Assembly (NCBI RefSeq): GCF_024721115.1
Contig: NZ_JAMDHK010000002.1
Coordinates: 310,001 to 374,000, forward strand
DNA from: Salipiger pentaromativorans
GTDB taxonomy: Bacteria > Pseudomonadota > Alphaproteobacteria > Rhodobacterales > Rhodobacteraceae
DNA length: 64,000 nt
Direction of reading: 5' to 3'
The first letter of the stretch is position 1, and every line of letters starts with the position of its first letter. Below are positions 19,217 through 27,527 of this stretch, piece by piece. The notes under the pieces were generated by a model. That model searched no databases. It saw nothing but the letters and a program-made list of their open reading frames with translations, and was not told the origin of the DNA. Made by a program: the position numbers and the translations under genes.

Positions 19217-19912
19217 TTACCAGCCTTTCCTGAAGGTGACGACCTTGGCCTCGGAGGCTTTGGGGAAATAGGTCAGCCCGGCGCGCTGCATGGCGTCGAA
19301 CACCGCCTGAACGCCGCTCTGGCCGATCCATTGCGGGTGCAGCTCGATCACCGCGCAGCGCAGCGACGACCAGTCGCCCGCGGGGATCACCTCGGCCTCG
19401 GCGCCCTCGATGTCGCAGACCAGCACGGTCGGCGCCACCTCGGCCAGCACCGTGTCGAGCCGGTGGCGGTCGATCTTCACCGTCTCGACCACCGAGGCGG
19501 GATCGGCCTCGCGATCCATCGAGGAGCCGAGGAAATTCGCCCGCACATGGAAATCGACCGGATCGCCGCCCTCGGCGGTCAGCAGCGCGTTGCGGACCTC
19601 GACATTGCCGACCTCATTGGCCGCGTGCACGCGCTTGATATAGGGGATCAGCGCCGGGTTCGCCTCGTAGCTTACCACGCGCTTGACCTTCTTCTTGACC
19701 GACAGCAGCGTCGACATATAGCCGATGCCGCCGCCCAGCTCGAGCACCGTGTCGCCGGCCTGCACCACGCGCGAGACCGCGTCGCATTCCTTGCGCTCAT
19801 AGGTGCCCTCGCGCAGCGCGCCGCGCACGCGCCCGGTGGTGAGCTGCGGGTGTTTGGGGATCAGCAGCCCGCGCGACTTGATATAGGGGCTCTTCGGCGC
19901 GCTTCCGTCCAT
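19217..19912 (-). CDS. FkbM-family methyltransferase
   Basis: 231 residues. SAM-binding motif I is VLELGGGIGYMSTLL; the FkbM signature continues with VVSYEANPALIPYIKR and VLVCDIEGAEAEVIP. Such enzymes O-methylate sugars or other hydroxyls. The ATG at 19912 lies 4 nt after the stop of the upstream fusion gene, and is preferred to the 11-codon longer reading frame that would overlap it. In this cassette it probably methylates the same glycan the transferases build. Confidence 0.85.
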   Translation of the reverse strand: MDGSAPKSPYIKSRGLLIPKHPQLTTGRVRGALREGTYERKECDAVSRVVQAGDTVLELGGGIGYMSTLLSVKKKVKRVVSYEANPALIPYIKRVHAANEVGNVEVRNALLTAEGGDPVDFHVRANFLGSSMDREADPASVVETVKIDRHRLDTVLAEVAPTVLVCDIEGAEAEVIPAGDWSSLRCAVIELHPQWIGQSGVQAVFDAMQRAGLTYFPKASEAKVVTFRKGW

Positions 19913-19916
19913 GGGA

Positions 19917-22304
19917 TCAGCTTTCCAGATCGAGGGCGAGGGCATAGGCCACCCGCTCGGTTTCCGTCAGGCGCAGGGCAAGCGCCTGCTGGTAGAGGTC
20001 TTCGAACTCGGGTGTGGCGTGCAGCTCCTCCGCCTTGGCGCGGTGCCAGGCAAGGCCGTGGTCGTGCCAGGCTTTCAGTTCCGGATCGGCCAGCAGCCGG
20101 TCGTATTCGGCGCGGACGCGGGGGATGTTGCGCTTGATGGTGATGTCCCGGACATCCGACCAATCCATCCGGATCCAGTAGTTGAGCCCGATCGAACGGT
20201 CCACATGCAGCGCGCGCCCGCGCTGGCGCTTGATCAGAAAGCTCTCGGCGCTGCGCAGGGCGTAGTGGTTGAGCTGCAAGAGGTCGTAGCCGATGGTCTT
20301 CTTCGAGCTGCGCCAGCCGTTCCTGAGCACCTCGCTTGTCATCTCGACGCCCGAGCCGTTGACCCATTTCACCCTGTCCTCGAACCCCTCCGAAAGCTTG
20401 TTGGGTCGGTGGCAAGAAATCTTCCGGTAGGCGCCGATGTTCCGGAACATCGTCTTGAAGCCCCAGACCGTGTGCGGCTTGGGGCAGTATTTCGGGGCAC
20501 AGGTGTCGAACTGGTCGATGACGAACCGGTCCGCAAGCGCCGCAACCCCGTTATGACCGAAGAGCCGCCAGGTCATCGCGACATTGGTCGCGTCCGGCAC
20601 CCGGGCGAGGAAATCGTCCAGCGTGCCGTTGCCGCAGCGCACGTTTATGAACTCGTCCACGTCGATATGGATGATCCAGTCGGCGTTCTCGATGACCGGC
20701 TCCTTCAGCGCGTTGTCGAGCGCGTGCTGCTGCGGGGAATTGCCCGTCCAATCGTCGTTACTGCGGTGCGATAATACCCCAATCTCATCGAGGCGGTTGA
20801 GAAGTTGGGTTGTCCCGTCCTCGCAACCATTTGTATAAATGAGGAAATTATCAATACCGATGGCGCGGTGGTAGGCCACCCATTCCAGGATATAGGGCGC
20901 CTCGTTCTTCATGCAGCCGACGATGACATTGCCGCTGCTGCCGTCTGGCAGGCGGCGCGGCTCCATGGGGGTATAGGCCGCCGCCAGCGCCTCTTCGTTG
21001 ACGCTGCCCAGCCTGTTATGCGGCGCGAAAGCCGACCTCCGGAGCTTTTCGAAGTTCTTTTTTGCAAGCTCTGGCATATACTTGCGCGCCGAAGGTGATA
21101 AATCGGTTTCGGTGGGCGCGGGGGCTTCGAGCCGAATGTCGGGTGCCGGCGTAGAGCTGGCGGCGGGCAGAGAGGCGAGATCGGCGGCCTTGGCCGCCAT
21201 CTCTTCCTTGGTGGCCTGGGCGATGCGCCAGCGGAAGGCCATCAGATATTGCGTCGCGCGGAACCCCTGTCCGGGATCGGCGTCTTGCCAGCCGGGGGCC
21301 GGGGCGTCGGGGGCGAGCCGCGCCGGGTCGAGCCCGGGATGGGTTTCGGCCAGCGCGGCGAGATCGGCCGCGAAGCGTTCGGAGACCGCGCTCAGGCTGC
21401 CGGGGTCGATGGGCGCGCCCTGAATCTTGATCTCGCCGAGAAACTTGCGCCAGAGCGGGCGCGGCACGATGGCCTTGCGCTGCGCCAGAAGCCGCAGGAT
21501 CACGTCATTCATCTGCCGGCAGCGCGCCAACCAGGCCGCAGAGGGCGCCTGTGGCGGGGTTTCGGCGTCGGCCTTGCCGATGTTTTCGCGGATCCCGAAG
21601 GCGGCCCGCAGCACGTCGGTGGCCTCTTCGCTGTAGAGACGGGGCAGGTCGAGACTGCGGAACACCACAGCCCCCGCGCCGAAAGCCGCCTCCCATTCCG
21701 TCTGTAACCGCCTGAAATCCAGCCAGAAGGGTGCGCCCTGGATCTCGCCGAACTGCCCCAGCAGAGGGTCGGGCGCAGGCCGGGTGGCCAGTGCGGCCTG
21801 CCACCAGTCCGGCTGCGCGAGGATTCCCAGCTCTTGCGCCAGCGAGGCGCGGCGCCCCTCCATGAGCTGCGCGGCATAGCGGCGAAGCAGCATCCGTGCG
21901 GGATCGTCGAGATGGGCGACGATGGCGATGTCTTCAGACAGAGGTGAAAGAAGAGACTTCAGTCGCTTGAATTCGCTGAAAGAAGACAAAGAAGAGCCAA
22001 GCTGATGCGCCGACAGGATCAGCGTATCGGGCTGCGCCTGCGCCACTTCCTGCGTCAATTGCCGCAGCAACTCGTCGCGCAGCGCGGCCTGCTTTGCCGG
22101 AGCGATGAAGCCACGGTTGAAGCGCAGGGAATCCACCGCCGCCGGATCGGAGACCGCCATGAAAAGCCGGGTGTGGTTCTTTGCGCCGGGCGCGCGCGGA
22201 TACAGCACGCCCTTGCCGCGCAACTGCTCGCGCTTGGCATTCAGCACCCGTTGCAGCCGGTCCGAGGACGGCCCGTCGGGCCCGATATGCACATGGATCT
22301 TCAT
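19917..22304 (-). CDS. fusion of degenerate sulfotransferase-like domain and DVDEF glycosyltransferase
   Basis: 795 residues. Residues 1-about 260 follow the pattern of sulfotransferase-like proteins (HIGP near the start, GVLYPRAPGAKNHTRLF, LILSAHQLGSSL) but the PAPS-binding P-loop expected after HIGP is replaced by DGPSSDRLQ, so the domain is probably catalytically dead. A linker of about 170 residues precedes a Glyco_tranf_2_4 domain (NVIVGCMKNEAPYILEW onward) with HIDVDEFINV, TWRLFGHNG and LNHYALRSAESFL. Two patches of low GC (about 20755-20870 and 21940-22000) stand out from the surrounding sequence. Its ATG overlaps the stop of the sulfotransferase gene. Confidence 0.8.
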   Translation of the reverse strand: MKIHVHIGPDGPSSDRLQRVLNAKREQLRGKGVLYPRAPGAKNHTRLFMAVSDPAAVDSLRFNRGFIAPAKQAALRDELLRQLTQEVAQAQPDTLILSAHQLGSSLSSFSEFKRLKSLLSPLSEDIAIVAHLDDPARMLLRRYAAQLMEGRRASLAQELGILAQPDWWQAALATRPAPDPLLGQFGEIQGAPFWLDFRRLQTEWEAAFGAGAVVFRSLDLPRLYSEEATDVLRAAFGIRENIGKADAETPPQAPSAAWLARCRQMNDVILRLLAQRKAIVPRPLWRKFLGEIKIQGAPIDPGSLSAVSERFAADLAALAETHPGLDPARLAPDAPAPGWQDADPGQGFRATQYLMAFRWRIAQATKEEMAAKAADLASLPAASSTPAPDIRLEAPAPTETDLSPSARKYMPELAKKNFEKLRRSAFAPHNRLGSVNEEALAAAYTPMEPRRLPDGSSGNVIVGCMKNEAPYILEWVAYHRAIGIDNFLIYTNGCEDGTTQLLNRLDEIGVLSHRSNDDWTGNSPQQHALDNALKEPVIENADWIIHIDVDEFINVRCGNGTLDDFLARVPDATNVAMTWRLFGHNGVAALADRFVIDQFDTCAPKYCPKPHTVWGFKTMFRNIGAYRKISCHRPNKLSEGFEDRVKWVNGSGVEMTSEVLRNGWRSSKKTIGYDLLQLNHYALRSAESFLIKRQRGRALHVDRSIGLNYWIRMDWSDVRDITIKRNIPRVRAEYDRLLADPELKAWHDHGLAWHRAKAEELHATPEFEDLYQQALALRLTETERVAYALALDLES

Positions 22305-22936
22305 GCCAGACCTTTCGCGGGCATTGCCTTGTTCTCGTTGGCCTTGCCCCACCAGGGGATCTCGATCCCCAGATGCGCCGAGAGGCGCCGCGGCGCCTCG
22401 GGATCGGCGGTGTCGTATTCCAGAAACCGGGGGTCGCCCTCGAAGATCCGCCGGAGAAAGGCGTAATGCGCGGCGATCCATTGCATGCGTTCCAGCCGCG
22501 TCTCGCCATAGCCGCGGGGAAGGCCGGGGATATTGCCGCGCGGCAGCCGGTCGGTGCCCAGATCGGACCAGCGCAGCATGGAATGGGCGGTGGCCTCGGG
22601 GTCGCGCCAGGAGGCGACGAACCGCAGTTCGGGATGCCGTTGGCGCAGCGCCTCGATGAGACCGAAATCCGTCTGCGGCCAGAGGCAGAGCGTCTTGTTC
22701 AGCACCGAGAGTTCGGTCAGCGCGTCGAAGGCGCCGAGCCGCTCCAGCGGATCGCCCGTCGCGAAATAGCCGTCGTAGAGATGACGCGCGACAAAGCTCC
22801 CGGCAATCGTCTTGTCGGGACAGGAGCGCCGCCGCAGCCGGTAATCGGCCACCCGCAGCCCGGCATGTTCCAGTGCCACGCCCAGCGTCGTGGTGCCGGT
22901 CTTGGGCAGTCCGAGATTGATGACGCGCAGGCTCAT
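22301..22936 (-). CDS. sulfotransferase family protein
   Basis: 211 residues. An intact 5'-phosphosulfate-binding loop, NLGLPKTGTTTL (residues 7-18), and a 3'-phosphate-binding region, FVASWRDPEATAHSML, mark a PAPS-dependent sulfotransferase of the Sulfotransfer_4 type. Its start (22936) overlaps the preceding glycosyltransferase stop and its own stop overlaps the next ATG, both as ATGA. Probable role: sulfation of the glycan made by the cassette; this is inference from context. Confidence 0.83.
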   Translation of the reverse strand: MSLRVINLGLPKTGTTTLGVALEHAGLRVADYRLRRRSCPDKTIAGSFVARHLYDGYFATGDPLERLGAFDALTELSVLNKTLCLWPQTDFGLIEALRQRHPELRFVASWRDPEATAHSMLRWSDLGTDRLPRGNIPGLPRGYGETRLERMQWIAAHYAFLRRIFEGDPRFLEYDTADPEAPRRLSAHLGIEIPWWGKANENKAMPAKGLA

Positions 22937-23958
22937 GACGCCAGCCCCAGCTCCTGCCGCAGTTCCAGCTCTCCGGGCGGGTAGGGCGGCAGCGCGGCGA
23001 GATGCGCGCGCATCTCGGCATAGGCGGGCTGTTCGAGCAGCGCCGCCAGCTTGTCGCGATGCCGCCGCACCGAGTCCGCGTGCAGCGCGCCGATCTCGCC
23101 CCGCTTCATCTTGGCCAGCGCGGCGGTCAGGGCCGGCAGGTGCCGCTGGATCGAGCGGTCCTCCCAGGCCGGGTCGTTGCGTTCGCGCCAATAGGTGTCG
23201 TCGAAGACGCGCCCCTCGCGGTTCACGTCGCCACGGTCGTTCTTGACCAGATAGCTGTCGAGCGAGCGCAGCGCATAATGGTTCAGCGTGGCGAAGCGGC
23301 GGGCGCCGGCGGCGGGAAACTTGCGGATCCGGCGCGGATTGGCGGCGACCAGAAACTTGTGCGGCACCGGGCGGCCCGACCCGTCTGTCCAGGCGGGGCG
23401 CCTGTCCTTGTCGAGCGTGTCGCGAAAGAACGGCCGGTGCGCACCGAAATAGTGCAGCGGGAAATCCCCGCGCACGAGCGTTTTGACCTCGATGGCGGTT
23501 TCCGCGCACCACAGATCGGGATTGTGCGACCGGGGAAACTGCGCGATCACCGGTCGGTCCTCATAGCGCTCGATCCCGCCATTGGCGAAGAACTGGAAGC
23601 TCACCGAAATCGCCTGCGGGGTGCCGCAGGCCGCGATCAGCGCTGGGATCGTGTGATCGCCCACATGGACGTTGAGGAACTCGTCCACATCGGCCACCCA
23701 GACCCAGTCGGCCCCGGTCACCACGGGCTGTTTCGCCGCGTGTTTCAGCGCCTCCATCTGGTAATTGCGCCCCTTGGCGGGGTTCGGCAGATGCACCACG
23801 CCGTAATCGCCCAGCGCGTCGAGCAGCCGGTCGGTGCCATCGCTGCAATCGTTGGAATAGATCAGGAAATCGGTCACGCCCAGCAGGCGGTTGAAGGCGA
23901 TCCATTCCAGCAGGAAGGGCCCCTCGTTCTTCACGCATGTAACGGCGGTTATGCGCAT
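22933..23958 (-). CDS. DVDEF-type family 2 glycosyltransferase (first cassette gene)
   Basis: 341 residues from an ATG at 23958 (MRITAVTCVKNEGPFLLEW). The reading frame continues 31 codons upstream, but that extension reads like non-coding sequence. GT-A marks: SNDCSDGTDRLLDAL and WVADVDEFLNVHVGD (about residue 90). Later LNHYALRSLDSYLVK matches the paralogues. It opens the five-gene cassette; the 240-nt spacer to the divergent MoxR gene must contain the cassette promoter. Confidence 0.86.
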   Translation of the reverse strand: MRITAVTCVKNEGPFLLEWIAFNRLLGVTDFLIYSNDCSDGTDRLLDALGDYGVVHLPNPAKGRNYQMEALKHAAKQPVVTGADWVWVADVDEFLNVHVGDHTIPALIAACGTPQAISVSFQFFANGGIERYEDRPVIAQFPRSHNPDLWCAETAIEVKTLVRGDFPLHYFGAHRPFFRDTLDKDRRPAWTDGSGRPVPHKFLVAANPRRIRKFPAAGARRFATLNHYALRSLDSYLVKNDRGDVNREGRVFDDTYWRERNDPAWEDRSIQRHLPALTAALAKMKRGEIGALHADSVRRHRDKLAALLEQPAYAEMRAHLAALPPYPPGELELRQELGLAS

Positions 23959-24198
23959 GTCTGCGCCCCCGCGATCTGCTTCGTCATGGGCCTGCCCGGT
24001 CCGCCTGTTGCGCCCGGAGGTTGCTCCTCCGTGGTCGTTCCATATCCTCAAATCATCGCATCTCGGTTACGGCCCGTCAATCTTTGCCTCGGCGTCGGGA
24101 CTGTCTGGCGCAGGCGCGATCCGATGATAGGTTGCGACTTACAGGCTATTGACCGGCGCGGCGCGGGCGGGCAAGCCGGAGGGCAAGAGGAGAGGCCC

Positions 24199-25107
<909 letters not shown>

Positions 25108-25167
25108 TCTGGTTGCAGAATAGCCGCGATGGGGCCATGTGACCCCGAAGAGTTGCGGAAAGGCGGC

Positions 25168-25890
25168 ATGGCCATGGCAAAGCCCCCATCGGGAAAAAAC
25201 ACCTCCGGGCGCGGGCAGCGCGACCTGAAGGTCAAGGTCAAGACGGCGCGCGGGCGCAAGCTCAGCTCGACGCGCTGGCTGCAACGGCAGCTCAACGACC
25301 CTTATGTGAAGCGCGCCAGGGACGAGGGGTTCCGCGGCCGCGCGGCCTTCAAGATTCTGGAGCTGGACGAGAAGTTCCATTTCCTGAAGCCCGGCGCGCG
25401 GGTGGTCGATCTCGGCTGTGCGCCGGGCGGCTGGTGCCAGGTGGCGGTGCCCCGGGTGAATGCGCTGGGGGAGAAGAAGAACAAGCCGCAGGGCTATGTT
25501 CTGGGCGTCGATCTGCAAGAGGTGCTGCCGGTGCCGGGCGCCGAGATTCACCAGCTCGATTTCATGGAGGACGGCGCCGACGACAAGGTCAAGGCGTGGC
25601 TCGGCGGCAAGGCCGATGTGGTGATGTCGGATATGGCGGCGGCCTCGTCCGGGCACAAGCAGACCGATCACCTGCGCATCATCGCGCTTTGCGAGGCGGC
25701 GGCGGAGCTGGCTTTCGACGTGCTGGAAGAGGGCGGCACCTTTGTTGCCAAGGTGCTGGCGGGCGGCGCCGAGCAGGGGCTTCAGGCGCTGCTCAAGAAA
25801 CGCTTCGATAAGGTGGCGAATGTAAAGCCGCCGGCAAGTCGTTCGGATTCTTCGGAAAAATTCGTGGTCGCGACAGGGTTTCGCGGCTAA
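25168..25890 (+). CDS. rlmE: 23S rRNA (uridine-2552-2'-O)-methyltransferase
   Basis: 240 residues (RrmJ/FtsJ family), methylating U2552 in the A loop of the large subunit. SAM motif [11 protein letters not shown] at 79-89, and the K-D-K-E tetrad candidates Lys62 ([12 protein letters not shown]), Asp in VVMSDMAA, Lys in FVAKVLAGG and Glu in [12 protein letters not shown] basic N-terminal extension of about 30 residues is typical in alphaproteobacteria. ATG 25168 follows GGAAAGGCGG; ATG 25174 is the alternative. Confidence 0.95.
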   Translation: MAMAKPPSGKNTSGRGQRDLKVKVKTARGRKLSSTRWLQRQLNDPYVKRARDEGFRGRAAFKILELDEKFHFLKPGARVVDLGCAPGGWCQVAVPRVNALGEKKNKPQGYVLGVDLQEVLPVPGAEIHQLDFMEDGADDKVKAWLGGKADVVMSDMAAASSGHKQTDHLRIIALCEAAAELAFDVLEEGGTFVAKVLAGGAEQGLQALLKKRFDKVANVKPPASRSDSSEKFVVATGFRG

Positions 25891-25894
25891 CCTG

Positions 25895-26128
25895 TCAGAG
25901 CGCGGGCGGATGGCGGAACGAAGCCGCAGCCTGCGCCTGAAAGGCCCGTGCGAAATGCGGCGATACGACCCGTTCCTCGACAAAATCGTTGGCGTCTTGC
26001 CGGTCGTGCTGGCGGATCAGATCGAACAGCCGCGCGCGCGGGGCCGCCGCGCCGGGCCGCTCCGCGGCGGAAGGCGAAGGGGCCACACGCCGAAGGGCGG
26101 TGACGGTGACGGGCAATTGCCTGCGCAT
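25895..26128 (-). CDS. small conserved-looking protein, unknown function
   Basis: 77 residues, starting MRRQLPVTVTALRRV. A very strong ribosome-binding site (GGAGGAGGAT) precedes the ATG at 26128, which is why this frame is favoured over the overlapping minus-strand alternative. The C-terminal half (LFDLIRQHDRQDANDFVEER) looks like an ordered helix. No family recognised. Its stop lies 4 nt from the convergent rlmE stop, a compact arrangement that argues for a real gene. Confidence 0.55.
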   Translation of the reverse strand: MRRQLPVTVTALRRVAPSPSAAERPGAAAPRARLFDLIRQHDRQDANDFVEERVVSPHFARAFQAQAAASFRHPPAL

Positions 26129-26292
26129 GGGTGATCCTCCTCCGGGCACGATGGCCCAACAGCCTTGCTATCGGGTAAATGCGGCGTGCTTAGAGCCGGA
26201 ATAGAGCGAAAATGGGGAAATCGCGCCTCTTGCGCCGCCCGTCCGGCTGCCGCAGTCTGATGCCGGACGAGCAGCGGGGCGGACGGACGGCG

Positions 26293-26928
26293 ATGAGCGT
26301 GATCCTGTGTTATGGCGACAGCAACACCCATGGCACCATGCCGATGCGGGTGGCGGGGCTGTCCGAACGGCATCCGCGCGCGCAGCGCTGGCCCGAGGTC
26401 ATGGCGCGCGCCCTGGGGCCCGATCATCAGGTGATCTCCGAGGGGCTGCCTGGGCGCACCACCGTGCACGACGATCCTGTAGAGGGTGGAGTGAGAAGCG
26501 GTATCAAGGTGTTGCCGGCCATTCTTCACAGTCACAAGCCGATTGATCTGGCGATCCTGATGCTGGGCACCAACGATCTCAAACCACGCTTCTCCGTCAC
26601 CGCCTACGAGATCGCGCGCTCGGTCGAGCGGCTGCTGCTGGCGATCCGGGCCGAGGGCGTGACGCGCGGCGAGATGATCGTCTGCCCGCCGCCGCTGCGC
26701 GAAACCGGCACGCTGCGCGATGTCTTTGCCGGCGCCGAGGCGCGCCAGGCCGGGTTCGAGACGCATCTGCGGGCGGTGGCGGCGCGCCATGGCTGCGATT
26801 TTGTCGCGGCGGGGGCGCATGTCGCGGTTTCTGCGGGGGACGGGGTGCATTGGGAGGCCGCCGGGCACGAGGCGTTCGGCGCGATCATGGCAGAGGCCGC
26901 GCGCACTGCGCTGGACAGGTTGCGGTGA
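26293..26928 (+). CDS. SGNH/GDSL hydrolase (arylesterase-like)
   Basis: 211 residues. Block I YGDSNTHGTMP holds the nucleophilic Ser; the oxyanion Gly and Asn are in GLPGRTT and LGTNDLK; the catalytic Asp/His pair lies in DGVHWEAAGH near the C terminus. No signal peptide is visible, so it probably acts in the cytoplasm on small esters. The stop overlaps the GTG start of the downstream lipoprotein gene. Confidence 0.87.
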   Translation: MSVILCYGDSNTHGTMPMRVAGLSERHPRAQRWPEVMARALGPDHQVISEGLPGRTTVHDDPVEGGVRSGIKVLPAILHSHKPIDLAILMLGTNDLKPRFSVTAYEIARSVERLLLAIRAEGVTRGEMIVCPPPLRETGTLRDVFAGAEARQAGFETHLRAVAARHGCDFVAAGAHVAVSAGDGVHWEAAGHEAFGAIMAEAARTALDRLR

Positions 26929-27374
26929 GGCGGCGGCTGGCGCTTGTGCTACTGCTCGGGGCCTGCGCCAAGGTGCCGGCGCTGCCCGAGGTGACGATTC
27001 CCCTGCGCAACCCCACCGCGCCCGTCGCCAGCCAGGCCGATGCCAGTGCCGCGCGGCTGCGGGGCGACTGGGTGGTGGTGCAGGGCGCCGGGCTCGCACC
27101 CGGAACGCGGCTGCGGTTTTCCGACAGCGCCATGGCGCTGGACGGTGTCGTGCTGCCGATGACGGGGCACGGGGCCGGGCGCTTCGAGGTGGCGGGCCAG
27201 CCGCTCTGGGTACATTGGCTCGATGCCGATGACCGGACGGCAGCTCTGGGCGATCCCGGTGGCGCGCGGGTCTGGATCATGGATCGGCGCGGCTCCCCCG
27301 GAGAGCGGCTGCGCGCCGCGCGGGAGATTCTCGCATGGTACGGCTATGATCTGCGCCGGATGGCGGGCGACTGA
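26925..27374 (+). CDS. lipocalin-like lipoprotein
   Basis: 149 residues from a GTG that overlaps the upstream stop. The N terminus is a lipoprotein signal, RRRLALVLLLGAC, with the lipobox Cys at residue 14. The mature part (LRGDWVVVQGAGLAPGTRLRF onward; residues about 44-64) has the GxW start and alternating beta pattern of lipocalin-type barrels and ends EILAWYGYDLRRM. Cargo unknown. The longer frame read upstream from an ATG overlaps the hydrolase gene and is rejected. Confidence 0.72.
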   Translation: MRRRLALVLLLGACAKVPALPEVTIPLRNPTAPVASQADASAARLRGDWVVVQGAGLAPGTRLRFSDSAMALDGVVLPMTGHGAGRFEVAGQPLWVHWLDADDRTAALGDPGGARVWIMDRRGSPGERLRAAREILAWYGYDLRRMAGD

Positions 27375-27527
27375 CCCCGGCCTGTCGCCGTCTTGCGATG
27401 AATTATGCGGCAGCCCGGGCATTCCCTTGCGTCAGCACGCGAAAAACGCTCGCAACCGACTGCGCCTTCACGCAAAACTTGTCCCCAGGGCGCGGGGAGA
27501 GGTGCCCGGGAACATGAAAAAGACCGA

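Noticed and set aside
22181-22984. Plus-strand frames opposite the sulfotransferase cassette
   Set aside because: No motifs; the minus-strand proteins have clear catalytic signatures and coupled starts.
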